Shown: positions 20,160 through 31,488 of the stretch, in pieces | How the letters are laid out: every line of letters begins with the position of its first letter | Numbering within the stretch: the stretch's first letter is position 1 | NCBI RefSeq assembly: GCF_000143415.4 | Contig: NW_003314465.1 | Span: forward strand, 1,978 to 50,840 | Origin: Selaginella moellendorffii | Taxonomy: Eukaryota; Streptophyta; Lycopodiopsida; Selaginellales; Selaginellaceae | Direction: 5' to 3' | Length of the DNA: 48,863 nt | Position numbers and translations under genes: made by a program | Notes under the pieces: generated by a model | Database searches by the model: none | What the model saw: the letters and a program-made list of their open reading frames with translations, nothing else | Told to the model about the DNA's origin: nothing

Positions 20160-20700
20160 ATGCATAAGAAGCGAGGACTTTGGGGCGTGGACTTGGCGTA
20201 GGAGCCGGTTCGCTGGCGAACTAGCCCTCCTCCCAATGCCAAGTCCAAGTGCCCTGGCTGGGCATTTGGCGCGGGCCGATTCGCTGGCAAACCGGCCCTC
20301 CTCCCAGCCCCAAGTCCAACTGCCTAGGTCAGGCACTTGACGTGGGCCGGCCAAGGTGCTTGGGGGAGGGCCGGTTCGCCAGCGAACTGGCCCGCCCCCA
20401 AGCGCCTTGGCCGGCCTGCCCCCAAGTGCCTTTGCCGGCCCCGCGCAGAGTGCCTGGCCTGGGCACTTGGCACAGGCACTTGGCACGGGTGCCGATTCGC
20501 TGGTGTACCAATGGCCTGCCCGGGCGGAGTGCCGGGCCAAATGCCCGGCCTGGGCACTTGGCAGCGGTGGTGCTGGGCAGCGGTGGCCCTGGGCAGTGGC
20601 AGCCCTGGGCAGTGGCGGCGCTGGGCATGGCATGGCGTGGGCGCGGCAGCACTGGGCATGGCGGTGATGGGCAGCGGCAGCCCTAGGTAGTGGCGGCACT
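20160..20700. repeat. GC-rich palindromic minisatellite inside an intron
   Basis: About 540 bp of very GC-rich imperfect repeats in an AT-rich setting, in the proposed first intron of the minus-strand gene. Recurrent units are GGTTCGC-TG-GCGAAC hairpins (near 20206, 20278, 20384 and 20485) and (C)TGGGCAGTGGCAGCC-type blocks (about 20570-20690). It is open in all six frames, which explains several spurious open frames. The unit spacing is irregular. Confidence 0.75.
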
Positions 20701-20773
20701 GGACGTGGTGTGGGAGTGGAGGAGTAAAAAACTTACTCTTGGCGGCATTCTGTTCATCGCTGATGGATCCCAT

Positions 20774-21520
20774 AGTCACTCCCAATCTCCCACTCTCATT
20801 ACATTCTGCAAATATTTGCTAGCAATGTACAATTTCTATTCTATCCTAGATTTGATCACGTGACAAAGTCCTTTTGAGTTGTAATTTAATAATGGAGGTG
20901 TGCTTTAATATGACTATGCTATAATGTGAAATAATGTCACAAATGCATGTGTTGAATTGATGATAGTACGAAATTATAAATGAGAATTATGTGTTTCTTG
21001 CAAGTAATAGTATCTTGTCAGAAAATATAAGATTATTAAATTGTAAGGTGTTATTTCCAAAGCAATGTATATAGATAATTTACTATAGGTGATAGATGGT
21101 ATTACAAAGATGGAATATATTTAAATGAGTTCAGAAGAATATGACGATTTCTGGCTTTAATGAAGTACTGAAAATATGTACAATATTTAATTTGTTTGGC
21201 AACAGTTAGTTGATGGTAGATCCTAGAATAAAATCATTCATATCTTTCATATTATGGCATATGCTTGAGGTGATATTTCTTTCCGTTCTACCAAAAGTTA
21301 GTCCATATAATAAATTTGAGCATGTTTTTGAATTCAATGTATACAGACTTTTAATATTGTACAACATAGTCCTATATACTTCATATAGAATTTATTATAA
21401 CAACATTATTCAATGTTAGATCCTAGAATAAAATCGCCCTTTCTTTTCACATAATGGCATAGCACATGTTTGAGGTGACATTTCTTTATAAAAGTTTAAA
21501 GTTCCAAAACTTAAAGGCAA
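20774..21520. other. AT-rich intergenic stretch
   Basis: No supported gene. A short direct duplication is seen: ATCCTAGAATAAAATC at 21219-21234 and 21420-21435, each followed by related text (ATAATGGCATA). This suggests a small duplicated or inserted segment. Confidence 0.4.
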
Positions 21521-21524
21521 CAAA

Positions 21525-24055
21525 ATGGAGAGTTTCCTTTTGCATTACCAAAATCACCCACCGCTTTTTTTCTCTCAAAGTCTTATTTCAGAAAGTTTTC
21601 TTTGCCGACATTTTGATCTTTCTTTCAGTTCTATTTCATTGGAGGCTGTGATTCGCAACAACATTGGTGTAGTTGAACAATCAGAGTTTCTTCTTTTAGG
21701 TGTAGGTGAAGGTGGACAACATTGGGATTTGCAACATTCCAAGTCAAAGGAGATTCGAGTTTTTGGATCTCCAATTAAAGTGCGAGGCTGCAATCCTGCC
21801 AAAGTGAATGTGAAGCAAGATTCGGTCGTCATCATTTCTTCCTATTCTAGTTCTAATGGAGATTTTAGTCTAGTGCAAGCTAAGAATTTCCAAACTCGAA
21901 CTTCACTGATATTCAAAGTTGTTTGCAATGCTTTCCAGTTTTCGCACCTCTCTATTGTGTGTTCCTTTCTGGATAGGCCCGTTAGCGAGCTCCCATCTAC
22001 ATAAAATGGCAATATCTTCTTTGAACTACCACCTTTTGTCAGCTCAAAACAAAAGGGGATCGAGACGAAGCAAGACTTTCACAACTGGTGCAAGATTAAG
22101 ACCACACATTTCCAGCATTTCAAAGGCACAGTGTCCATGGTTCATTGTGGTGGGTATTTGGATTGTGTGAATAAAGCATGCAATTGAGAGCGTGGTAAAA
22201 AACTCCATATTTTTTGAAGGATCTGCAACCAATCCTCTCATCTGTGACACCATTGGTGTTGGATTCAAGTGTCAGTTTTGCAAGAATGCTCCATTGTGTT
22301 GTGCCATCTACGGGGCCAAGATGTACTATTTTCTTCCATGGGATGGAGAGGCTGGTAGAGTTGCAGTACATATTGGCATGCACACACATCCAATGCAGGA
22401 AGGGATACAAAGGAGTTCAGTCAACCGTTTCAAAGATGCAATGCAAATAGAGACTGTAAGAAACTCATCTGCAACTCTAAAGCATGTTCAAATGACAGTG
22501 TTTAAGGATTTTATCACAAGCACTTTACTTGATCCGGACTGCAAGAATACTCAACTGGATGAGACTAGCTTGCGGGAGTTACTACGACATGTGCAACTTG
22601 CAACTAGCCTCAGGAGGTATGAAAATATTATTACATACTTTTCAATAATATCTCTCTTACATTTTGTTTTATTTAGGATAAAATCTTGGATGTGTGAATC
22701 TCAAGAGGGGAAACTCCAATAAAAAATCAACTCAATCCTTGAACTAAAATGGATTTATCCCTACGAGTTTATCCACCTTATCAAGCCAGATTTCCAATTA
22801 GCATTTAAAGAGTTGTGCAAACAATGGCAGACTGTACCTTCTGAAGAAGAGCACAAGGCAAAAACAAACAAGATCTGAATGTGGTGGCATAAAAATAGCC
22901 ATACTGACGTAAGTTGTCTACCACAACTTGAGTCATGGTTGGGGTGGTGGGAAGTTAGAATGTTCCAATGGGGACATCACTCTTTTCAGATTGGTTTTTC
23001 ATTTTTTCCTCTCTTTTTATTGCTTTTTAATATCATCTTTTTATAAGGATCAACTACTTAAAGATCTTGCATACACCCCAACTTTGAATCTCTCAGAGAG
23101 TAAATATTGGAGCTGGCATTCCTCTGAGGCAGGGAAAGGGAAAATGAGTTTATATGAAGCATGTCTATCAAATTTGATACACGTTGTAGAGCAGCCTTCA
23201 AAAGCCTTGGCATTTGAGGAAGGAAGATACATGGGAACAGGACTTTCGGTTGAGATGTTACAAGAAGAAAGTGACTCCACCAGCACAAACAGTGGCAACT
23301 GCAGTGGAGGAAGTGGTCTGTGGAACATCTATGGAGTACACTCCCCGGGCTTCTATTGGTGATATGAAGACTGTCCGCTCAAAGCGTCGCTTTTCCTTTG
23401 TTGGTGAAGATGTTAGCACAGATCTTGGAGCAAAAAGCTCTCACAAGCTTGATGTTGAGTATCATTCTGCTCCAAGACATCACCCCCGAACCGAGCCACC
23501 TCAAGTGGCTGATGAAGAAAGTGCATCACAGCAAGTTGAAATTGCTTATCGTAGCATAGAGCTGAAGCAATGGGCAATCCATTGAGTGCCAGCAAAATCA
23601 AATGTAAGGTGTGTGGGGATGCTTCCGAGAGGCAAGTGTTGGGCTTGGATCCGTGGTGACAAGTCTGCTTCTATTCCAACCCCATATTTCTATGGGGAAC
23701 GAAAGCAAGTAGAATTTTCAAGATGGTGTTGGTTATATTGCTACAACATTGATGTCAACCATACAAAGTGGCTTGAAAACACTATAGAGACTAAACCTGA
23801 TGCAGTACCTAAAGAATGACCGGTTGCTAATGGGGTTGCGCTCACCTCGGATGAGATTGAAAACCTTGAGAAATTTGGTTTTAATCTTGAAAGGTAAGGC
23901 AGTTAAATTTATTGGTACCATCTCCAAGTAGAAGCAAGGTAAAATAAACTTGGCTCAAACACTTGAGTATGAGATTCTCTCCACAAAGTACATCATTGCG
24001 TTTGCAAAGGAGTACATAGTCAAAACAAAAGGTGGAGAGTACATAATTGCCATTT
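21525..24055 (+). pseudogene. Decayed multi-exon gene with WRKY/GCM1-like Cys/His pattern, possibly transposase-derived
   Basis: Frame-shifted coding text. At 22140-22180: HCGGYLDCVNKAC. At 22192-22420, in another frame: ATNPLICDTIGVG, FKCQFCKNAPLCC, then VHIGMHTHPMQEG. The order C-G-x-L-x-C, ICD, C-x2-C, C, H-x-H-P resembles the WRKY-GCM1/FLYWCH zinc-binding superfamily found in plant transcription factors and in MULE-type transposases. A good donor (GAC|GTAAGT at 22911) joins in phase to DQLLKDLAYTPTLNLSESKYW (from 23048). Later text: VEYHSAPRHHPRTEPPQ, CWAWIRGDKSASIPTPYFYGE and YEILSTKYIIAFAKEYI. TGA, TAA and TAG stops interrupt it. Not intact; the family is tentative. Confidence 0.4.
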
Positions 24056-24574
24056 AAGACTTTCCAGAAATTCTAGACATTCAAGACATAATAGTCTTTT
24101 GGGTGCATGATGTTGCAATGTATTATGAGAGCATATGTACTATCATAGTTGTTTTTTTTTTCCTTTCAAATGGTTATATGTCCTTATATATAATCTTAAT
24201 TCAAATTTAATAATTTTAAAATTCTAATGAACCTGACATTTACTAGCTAGAAAGCACAGAGTACAAATTTAAAGAAGTGACAAGAATACTCTTTTTGCAA
24301 ACATTTTATTTTATGTTCTAACAAACGTCTCTATCATTGCATGTAGTAAATATTTAAATTATTCAAACAAGAAGTGTCCTTTAGAACATTTTTATCTATA
24401 TAATATATAAAGAGTTATGAAATTATTAAGTTCACCATAACTTTAAAATTTTAAAGTTTATAATGTTTGTACTAAATTATAATTGAAAATTGAGCTCAAC
24501 TCATGAGCTCAACTGTTCAACTCGTGAGCTCAAGTATGGTCTGCGCTCTGGATCGGGAAGTTATTAATTAATTT
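24056..24574. other. AT-rich non-coding stretch
   Basis: No gene seen. GAGCTCAAC-type palindromic repeats occur at 24492-24532 (ATGAGCTC, GTGAGCTC). Confidence 0.45.
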
Positions 24575-24786
24575 TGTTTTATTTCTAATCTAGATGTAAT
24601 ATAAAATAAATAAGGAAGTATACAGTAACTTAAAAATGAATTTTGCTTACAGCATTATTTATTATATAGCTAGCAATATAATAATAATAATAAATAAATT
24701 TGCTCTAAATTATAAATAAATTATAAGAAAATATGTCTCTGATATATTATTTTTCAATTATAGTTAATCACTTGGATCCCTTGGAT
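24575..24786 (+). repeat. Dispersed AT-rich repeat R1, second copy
   Basis: Counterpart of 6631-6893, with an extra run of AATAATAAT and a short internal deletion. It ends at the same TTGGATCCCTTGG. It lies just before element B copy 2. Confidence 0.75.
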
Positions 24787-24789
24787 CAC

Positions 24790-26165
24790 TTGAGCTGATT
24801 TTCTCAATGTTATTTAGAAACCAAAGTACTTGATCATTGATCTTGAATTCTTTATTTTTCTTTAATTTTCTCTTTTAGTTATGGTTGAATTTTCTTCAAG
24901 CTTAAATGGCTTTGAGTGTCTAAATTGCTTATAGTCTTTCTTTATCAAGTTTTTCTAGTGTGATTAGTTTTTTTTTAATTGATTCTTCTTGGTTGATCTC
25001 GTAGTGTATTGCCATTCACAATGAACGACGATGTACTTGAGTGGTGTTAGGGCTTCTAAGTCATAAACAAGCTTGAATAATGTCGAATTTGTTGAAACCT
25101 TGTATGTTGTTCAATATACCCATAAGGTATTGTAAATATGATTGTCCCAATCTTTCTAATTTGTTTTTATGATTTTCTTAAGGATGTTCTTAAGTGTCTT
25201 GTTTGTCAACTCTGTTTAACCATTGCCTTGAGGGTAGTATGGTGTTAAAACCTTATGCTTGTTTACCTTGAAGCTTGTTATGAGAAGTCAAGTCCTTATC
25301 GTTAAAATGGTTCCAGTGGTGTTGTTAGATAAAGCTCTTAAATTTGTTTCTTTGATGTGTACTTGGTTTGTTGACAAATGTTGCATTCTTGACAAAATTT
25401 TACTAAGTTATGCCAAAGTGTTAGCCACCAGAGTCCTACTTGCAAAATCTTGTGAGCTGTGATTTCTTCTGTGAAGTGGCCTCTTGCTTGTCCATAATGG
25501 GCTTCTCCAAGTAGATCTTGAGTTCTTCAAGTTGTACACATCTTCGTAGCACATTGTCTCGTCCTTTTTTGTACAATCCTCCTCCCACGACTGAATACCT
25601 CAAGGCAAATTGTTTACGGTGATTAGAGATGGAGTATCGATTTGGAATTATTGTTGTTATTAGGTAGTAGTAGATGTCATTCGTCCATGTTGATGATGTG
25701 TGGATGCAAAGTATGTTGGAGTCAGGAAAGCCGTCCATATTATATTTTAGTTGTTCACTAGTTGTAATGTAGCTAAGGTGGTTGGTTTATACATGTTGTT
25801 TGCCAGGTTTGTGAATAATCTTGAAGTTGTATTCTTGAAGTAATAAGAACCATTAGGCAATTCTACTGGTGAAGATGGTCTTGTTGAGGAGATGTAAAAG
25901 TGCTTTGTAGTTAACAATGATCTTGACTTTGGTGCCAAGTAGGTAGTGTCAAAACTTTTATAGTGCATAGACCATTGCTAAAACTTCTTTTTTAGTGGTG
26001 GTGTAGTTCATCTCAGCTGAGTTGAGTCTTCAGCTCGCATAATAAATTGGTCGGTTTTATTGTTGTTGAGAAAGTATTGCTCTGATGGCATAATCAAAGG
26101 TGTCAATGTGTATTGAAGTCTTTGTCCCAGTTTGGTTGGGCAAGTATTGGAGCCCTTGTTAAGGA
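24790..26165 (-). mobile_element. Element B, copy 2: antisense Ty3/gypsy RNase H-integrase fragment
   Basis: The same fragment as 1-900, but with more integrase visible. Reading the minus strand below 25270 gives decayed integrase-core text (a PYHPQGNG-like segment, then ELTNKTLKNILKK and a LVYDLEALTP-like segment). RNase H text lies at about 26120-25745 and the integrase lead-in at 25738-25436. Many stops. It confirms that the left part of the window is an antisense retroelement relic. Confidence 0.75.
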
Positions 26166-26169
26166 ATTT

Positions 26170-26333
26170 GTTAGGAACCCCCCAATTCTTGCCACATTCC
26201 TGACTCTCGCCAAATTCCTGACCCACAGACCACATTCCTGACTCTCAAGACACGACCACATTCCTGACTCTTAAGACACTTCCCTATTCCTGACTCTTTG
26301 ATTTCCTGTATGATTCCTGATTCTCGGACCACA
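26170..26333. repeat. Short tandem repeat (ATTCCTGACTCT-like), copy 2
   Basis: Same array as 905-1066, nearly identical, with one extra C. Confidence 0.8.
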
Positions 26334-26336
26334 TTG

Positions 26337-26649
26337 CTGATGATGATGTGGCACCTCCTCGACCTCAGTTATATTTAGACTGTCCTCGATCCAAGAGTGC
26401 TAAAGCTTCATCAACCTATAGTATATATAGGTTAGCCTTGTTCCATTTCTTCACAATATGAATCAACATTAGTCTAAGGCCTTTTCTTCATCTCCACTAG
26501 CTTTTCTCTTTGTCTTTTGCATTTTCCAGTCCTGATCTTATTAGGGGTCTTGACAGTTTGATTCAAATTGTGCTTTCTGCTTTTGTTTTAGCTCATTTTG
26601 ATTGTTTGATTGCATTTGCCTTTTTCCCCCTTTTCTTTCTTCTTTGCTG
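26337..26649 (+). promoter_or_regulatory. Leader and probable 5' LTR remnant of element A, copy 2
   Basis: Same leader as 1070-1332, with the CCTATAGTATATATAGG element at about 26420, and extended by a pyrimidine-rich segment before the gag ATG at 26650. Confidence 0.4.
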
Positions 26650-27285
26650 ATGGAGTCTCTAAGCCATCTTGATTTCTTTGCCGAAGTCCTTGCAAAAATC
26701 CAGTATGAGAATACCGAGCTAAAGGCAACCCTTCTTCACATGCAACAGAAGCTTGCTTCACTTTCGGCTCAAGGATCAAGCAGAGTTCCTGAACCAAAGA
26801 TGAGTTTCCCGGCGATGTTCTCAAGCAAGCGTTTGGAGCTTCGCAGATTCCTGAACCAGATGGAGCTGATCTTTGCACTTCAATATCGGTGGTACCCCAC
26901 TCTCGAGTCTCAAATCGGCACGATCGGGACATTGGTCAAAGGTGCAGCTTTGTCATGGTTTTCTCCTCTCCTGGAGAAGAGCATGAAAGGGGTCATGGTT
27001 CTGGAGCTGATGGATCTTCAGTTGTTCAAAGAGGATCTTGAAGCATGTTTTGGTGAGATAGATTGGGTTTGGGCTACCACCACAAAGATGAGACATCTCT
27101 CTCAGGGGTCTCATCTTGCCTCAATCTATGCTACAGAGTTCCAACTCCTTGCCTTGGATACTCAATGGGATGAGTGGGCCTTGATTGATCAATTTCGTTT
27201 TGGCCTCAACAATAGTGTCAAGGATTTGTTGCTCACCATGGAGGATCCCACAGACTTGTCGGATGCCATCAACAAAGCTATTTGA
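26650..27285 (+). pseudogene. Gag of element A, copy 2, with intact N-terminus
   Basis: ATG at 26650 starts a 211-residue frame: MESLSHLDFFAEVLAKIQ, a heptad-like helical stretch (ENTELKATLLHMQQKLASL), then the capsid domain seen in copy 1. It ends at a TGA at 27283-27285; no zinc knuckle is reached, so the frame is probably truncated relative to a live gag. Copy 1 lacks the first 202 bp of this region. Confidence 0.75.
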
Positions 27286-30200
27286 TGCGATAATCATCTC
27301 TTTGAACGTTGTTAAGAAAGTCACCACACCACCGTTTTCCCGTCCCAGACTCAGGAATCCCAGCTTGAGTCTTTGGGGCATACTCCTGAACCTACTACTC
27401 CAGTCCTAATGGATATTTCTGGTACTCCCCGACTCATCAGAGGGAAGCTAAATCCTGCTGAGAAGCAAAGTCGAGTATCTTAGAATCTTTGCCTCTACTG
27501 TGCCGATCCTAATCACTAAGCAGTTGTGTGTCCTAAGAAGCCTCCCTGATTGCTTGAGTTCACTTTGCCTTAAGGTCCACCTCTATTGCAGTCAGGAAAC
27601 GACCTTGTCTAAACAGAGTAGGAGCTGTCTATTTGAACTCCCCGAATAAAAACAACTTTTCTTCTTTATCAAACTCCTCACCACCTTTCATCAAAGCCAC
27701 CACCAATTCCCGCAACTTTCGCATCCTATGTCTCCTTTCTTTCACCGAACAATCAAGACTCAAGGCTCTAGCGCTACTGGACTTGAGTGTAACTTCTTGC
27801 TTCATGGACACGGACTTTGCTGCCCGACATTATGTTCCTCTTTCTCCTACCATACGGGATATGAGGGTTGAAGGCATTGGGAAGCAATTTGTGTCTCCAT
27901 CTTTTGGACTTAGGGAAACATTGCCCGTTTGAGTACATATTGGGTCCACCGTCACTGATATCGCCTTCAACATCATCAACAACAAGTCTTCCTCTGTGGT
28001 GCTCGGCCTTCCTTGGTTCCAACTGCACCAGCCTCAGATCTATTGGAAGGAATTACAGCTTGTTTCTCCCACATCAGCATCTCCCATGTCTTCCCCTATT
28101 GTTCATCAAGTCCAAATCAGGAAAAGTTCCCTAAACTCAAATTGGGGTTTTGTTCCTAACTCTACAAAGTTTTCACCCTCTTATTTTCCCTCTCTTCCAT
28201 CTTACATTGAATAGTATCCTTGTCCCATCATTCCATTCAGTCATACACCTCCTCCTATTTCCACAATCACTATGAAAGAACTCCTTCATAAAAAACCTAT
28301 TTTCCTTTTTGCTTTGCATGTTTCTCTTGTCAGTCTTTCTGAGAAGTATCATGATTTTGGGAATGTGTTTGACAAGAAAAAAGCTAGTGTACTATCTGTT
28401 CATCGGCCTTATGACTGTCCTATTGATTTACAGGAAGGAGCATCACCTTCGTGGGGGCCTATCTACAGATTATCCCCGTTCGAGTTTAAAGCCTTTGTAA
28501 GCAACCAAAGGGAACGATTCGAGACATAGTCCATGGGGTTCAAATATAGAGGAAAAGGGCCCATGAACAATAGTGCACCCCCTTCTCGAATCGGTTAAGG
28601 GTCTTGGGATATTTTGGGTTAAGCGTCCTTGGGTTTGAATAGTACTGGGTTGGGTGACCTCCCGGGAAGTCGAAACTTAGGAGTTTACAGCCCTCAAAGA
28701 GTACATGGACGAGAACCTTGCATCGGGGTACATTCAGCATTCGCAATCCCTGGCTGGAGCACCTATTTTCTTTGTCAAGAAGAAGCATGGGAGTTTGCGG
28801 TTAGTCATCGACTACTGAGGTTTGAACAAGGTGACTGTTCGGAACCATTATCTTTGGAATGCCTCGGTGGTGTGCACTTCTTCACCAAGATTCACCTTTG
28901 TGGAGCATACAACCTGATCCAGATCCGGCCTAGCGATGAATGGAAGACTGCATTCTGAACCCGCTATGGCCACTTCGAGTACACGGTCATACCCTTTGGC
29001 TTGACAAATGCTCCAGAAATTTTCCAACATATGGCGAACGACATCTTTCGGGAGTTTCTTGATGTGATGGTGATCGTCTACCTCGACGACATCCTCATCT
29101 ACTCAAAAATTTAGGAGGAGCACGACGAGCATGTGCACAAGGTGCTAGTGAAGCTGTGGGAACATGGCCTATACGCAAAGCTTGAGAAATGTTCCTTCAA
29201 TCAGGAGTCTGTGGAGTTCCTTGGGTACATTGTCACTCCTGAGGGTATCACGATGGATCCTGCCAAAGTCAAGACTATTCTCGAATGGGAGCCTCCACAA
29301 TCAATGTTAGACGTTCAGGTTTTTCTTGGCTTCACCAATTTTTACCGCAAATTCATTGATCACTACTCCGACATTGTCCTTCCTCTCACGCATCTCACTC
29401 GCAAGGATGTTCCCTTCTCTTGGTTTGCTGCTGCCCAGCAGGCCTTCGACACACTCAAGGTGGCCTTCAGTTCTGCTCCCGTCTTGATCCACGCTGATCC
29501 CTCACAACCTTTCTTCATCAAGGCAGATGCCTCCGACTTTGCCATTGGTGCTGTGCTATCTCAACTCGGAGCAGATCAGCTCCTTGCCATTGTGGATTCC
29601 TTTAGAAAGTGGCATCATTTCTTGGAGGGGGCGAGCCATCAAACAATGGTGTAGACGGATCACAAAAATCTGGAGTACTTTGCCACTTCCCGAGTTTTGA
29701 GCTGTCGTCAGGCAAGGTGGGCACAATTCTTGAGTCAGTTTGACTTTGTTATCAAGTACAAACCTAAAAAGCTTTAGGGCCTTCCTGATGCTCTTTCAAG
29801 GCACTCCTATCTCAGTCTCAGACTTGGTAATCCTGCTTTTGATCAACAGGATCAAGTTATCCTTGGTCCTGATCTTCTTCAAGTTATGGCAATTTCCCTG
29901 GCCCCTCAGGACTCCTCCTTGATGGACACGATCAGAAATGATCTTCAATCTGATGACCTCGCCAGTGACATTTTCCCCCATCTTTAGGCTGGACATCCAA
30001 TGACTCCCGATTGCCGGCGATTTGACAAATTCGAGTTTTTAGATGGTTTGTTGTACCGTGGGGAGTAGATTTACATTGCTGAAGGTGATGCTCGAAGGTT
30101 GGTCCTGATGGCATGCCACGATAGCCCAACTGCTGGTCATTTTGGCATTGCGAAAACCTATGAGCTAGTTGCACGGGACTTTTGGTGGCCTCACATGGAC

Positions 30201-30415
30201 AATTACATCAAAGCTTTTGTTACTTCTTGTGACACTTGTGCCCGGAATAAGGTACCTTGCCACTTTCCTTTAGGTTTGCTTCATTCCTTCCTGGTCCCTT
30301 CAGGTCCTTGGGAATCCATCTCAATGGATTTCTTGAGTGATCTTCCAAGTTCTGGAGGCTTCAACAACATTTTAGTCGTGGTGGATTGCTTCACAAAGAT
30401 GGCACACTTCCTGCC
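27286..30415 (+). pseudogene. Element A, copy 2: protease, RT, RNase H and integrase start
   Basis: Same order of domains as copy 1. Protease ALLDLSVTSCFMDTDFA lies at about 27770-27820 and the YLDD box at about 29079-29090. RNase H IKADASDFAIGAVL is near 29520, and the integrase zinc finger HDSPTAGHFGIAKTYELV at about 30105-30160. The RT is split by the 5S-like insertion at 28494-28702. Some codons that are stops in copy 1 are sense here ([11 protein letters not shown]), and others are shared stops (KTAF then TGA). It ends abruptly at about 30415 where a foreign patch begins. Confidence 0.85.
28494..28702 (+). mobile_element. 5S-rRNA-derived insertion, copy 2
   Basis: Same insertion and position as 3027-3235. 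The 5S-like part is at about 28617-28672, and its box C-like region (GGGTGACCTCCCGGGAAGTC) is closer to a canonical 5S than in copy 1. Confidence 0.7.
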
Positions 30416-30766
30416 CCGTAGGTGGACGATGATGGGAGTTGTAGCACCGTTGTTGTCCCATTTGTACGCAGCCTAAGTGTTCGGCAGACTCTGCTCGAAC
30501 AAGTGGAAGAATGCTCGTCAAATACTGATCCCATGATCTAGCATCGGCAACTCGTGGCATTCGCGAAGGTAAACCCAGCTCCATTGGTAATATTGCATCA
30601 TGACCATATAGAAGTTTATATGGTGAAGCACCAATAGAACTCTGCACCCCTGTAACATATGCATACCAAAGAGACAGCAAATAACCATCCCAATCTGAAT
30701 GCTGAAAGTTCACATACTTGTCAATCATCCCTTTGAATGTCCAAACAAGCCGTTCCACCAGACCGT
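30416..30766 (-). mobile_element. Integrase patch from an element C relative inserted into element A, copy 2
   Basis: About 350 bp match 7703-8050 (element C integrase, minus strand) and also 31787-32134, but differ from both at about 4% of sites, so the donor was a third family member. It replaces about 359 bp of element A (4939-5297 in copy 1). The minus frame shows WTFKGMIDKYVNFQHSDWDGY and ASPYKLLYGHDAILPME. Confidence 0.85.
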
Positions 30767-31217
30767 CCTCCCTGATTTAATCTCTCACTTCCTTCTCTAT
30801 CCGAATCCTCTCGTTCAAATCCCTGCTTTGAGGCATTTATCTCTAACCTCTAGGAAATCCATAACTCCATCTCCTTCCACCTTCATTGTGCTCAAGAATC
30901 TCACAAAACACTCACCAATGTCCATCGTCAGGATTGTCCCTTTTACAATATCGGGGATATCCTTAGGTGAAATATCTCCACCACCAGGCTATGTCCCAAA
31001 CTCGATTTCAAATGCCTTGGTCCTTTCCTTATCATTGCCATCATTAATCCTGTCATTTATCACCTTGCACTTCCCTCCTCATATCAAATTCACCCCGTTT
31101 TTCACTCCTCTCTCCTTGAGCCTTATATACCCAGTCCTATTCCAAATCGAGTCATTCCTCCACCTCCCCAGTGCAGCTTGAAGATGGGTCTGAGTACAAG
31201 GTTCAGGACATCCTCAC
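30767..31217 (+). pseudogene. Remnant of element A integrase C-terminus, copy 2
   Basis: Matches 5298-5738 of copy 1. It ends at the start of the chromodomain, where a deletion of about 1390 bp joins it to the left flank of element C. Confidence 0.8.
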
Positions 31218-31281
31218 CGAGCCTCATTAGTTGTTATTCTTAGCATTCAAGTATGTTAAGAAATATATTAGAATATACATT

Positions 31282-31456
31282 TGTGAGTGCTTGGAATATG
31301 GAAAGGGAATACAGAAATGTGCATATCAATTAGCCCATAAACCCTAGCCTATATACAGGAGCAAGTGGTCCAGATTAAAACCAATCCGACGGCTACCAAA
31401 ATCCCACTACACTAATATCAGTATATGGCATCGTAACCGTACACTTTGCCCTCACA
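31282..31456 (-). repeat. 3' LTR of element C, copy 2
   Basis: 175 bp, TGTGAG...CTCACA. The purine-rich tract follows at 31457-31471 (read on the minus strand). Confidence 0.95.
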
Positions 31457-31488
31457 TCATCCCATCCTCTCGGGATAATGGAAGACCA

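Larger units (their letters stand above)
18274..20773 (-). pseudogene. Multi-exon unknown gene with poly-proline tract, DGNHR motif and four in-frame TAG codons
   Basis: Exon 1 is 20773-20737 (MGSISDEQNAAK, donor GTAAGT). A large exon at 20137-19025 keeps one frame for 371 codons, broken only by TAG at 20047-20045, 19690-19688, 19159-19157 and 19027-19025. It holds a basic/acidic lead, a Pro-rich tract (about 19973-19760), then KHIVDKCFQETVL ... FYIIDGNHRWCA ... IYHINVPVGHVHT. Further exons encode IEQIWFLANLNEDAVCSHYGDDLALLIRHH (about 18955-18793), EQFPFKDFITTKLIKLGEDWLPKK (about 18790-18619) and YPTTMKFPVAIKQACPWELEMPDY to the stop (18553-18274). DGNHR resembles the ParB/sulfiredoxin signature, but I would not assign it. 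Joining exon 1 to exon 2 is out of frame by one. In copy 2 only the 3' exons remain, before element E. Confidence 0.5.

Noticed and set aside
20154-20785. Several 100-180-codon frames rich in Pro, Ala and Gly
   Set aside because: The GC-rich minisatellite is open in all frames; the region lies between a donor (GTAAGT at 20736) and an acceptor (TTTTCAG at 20138).
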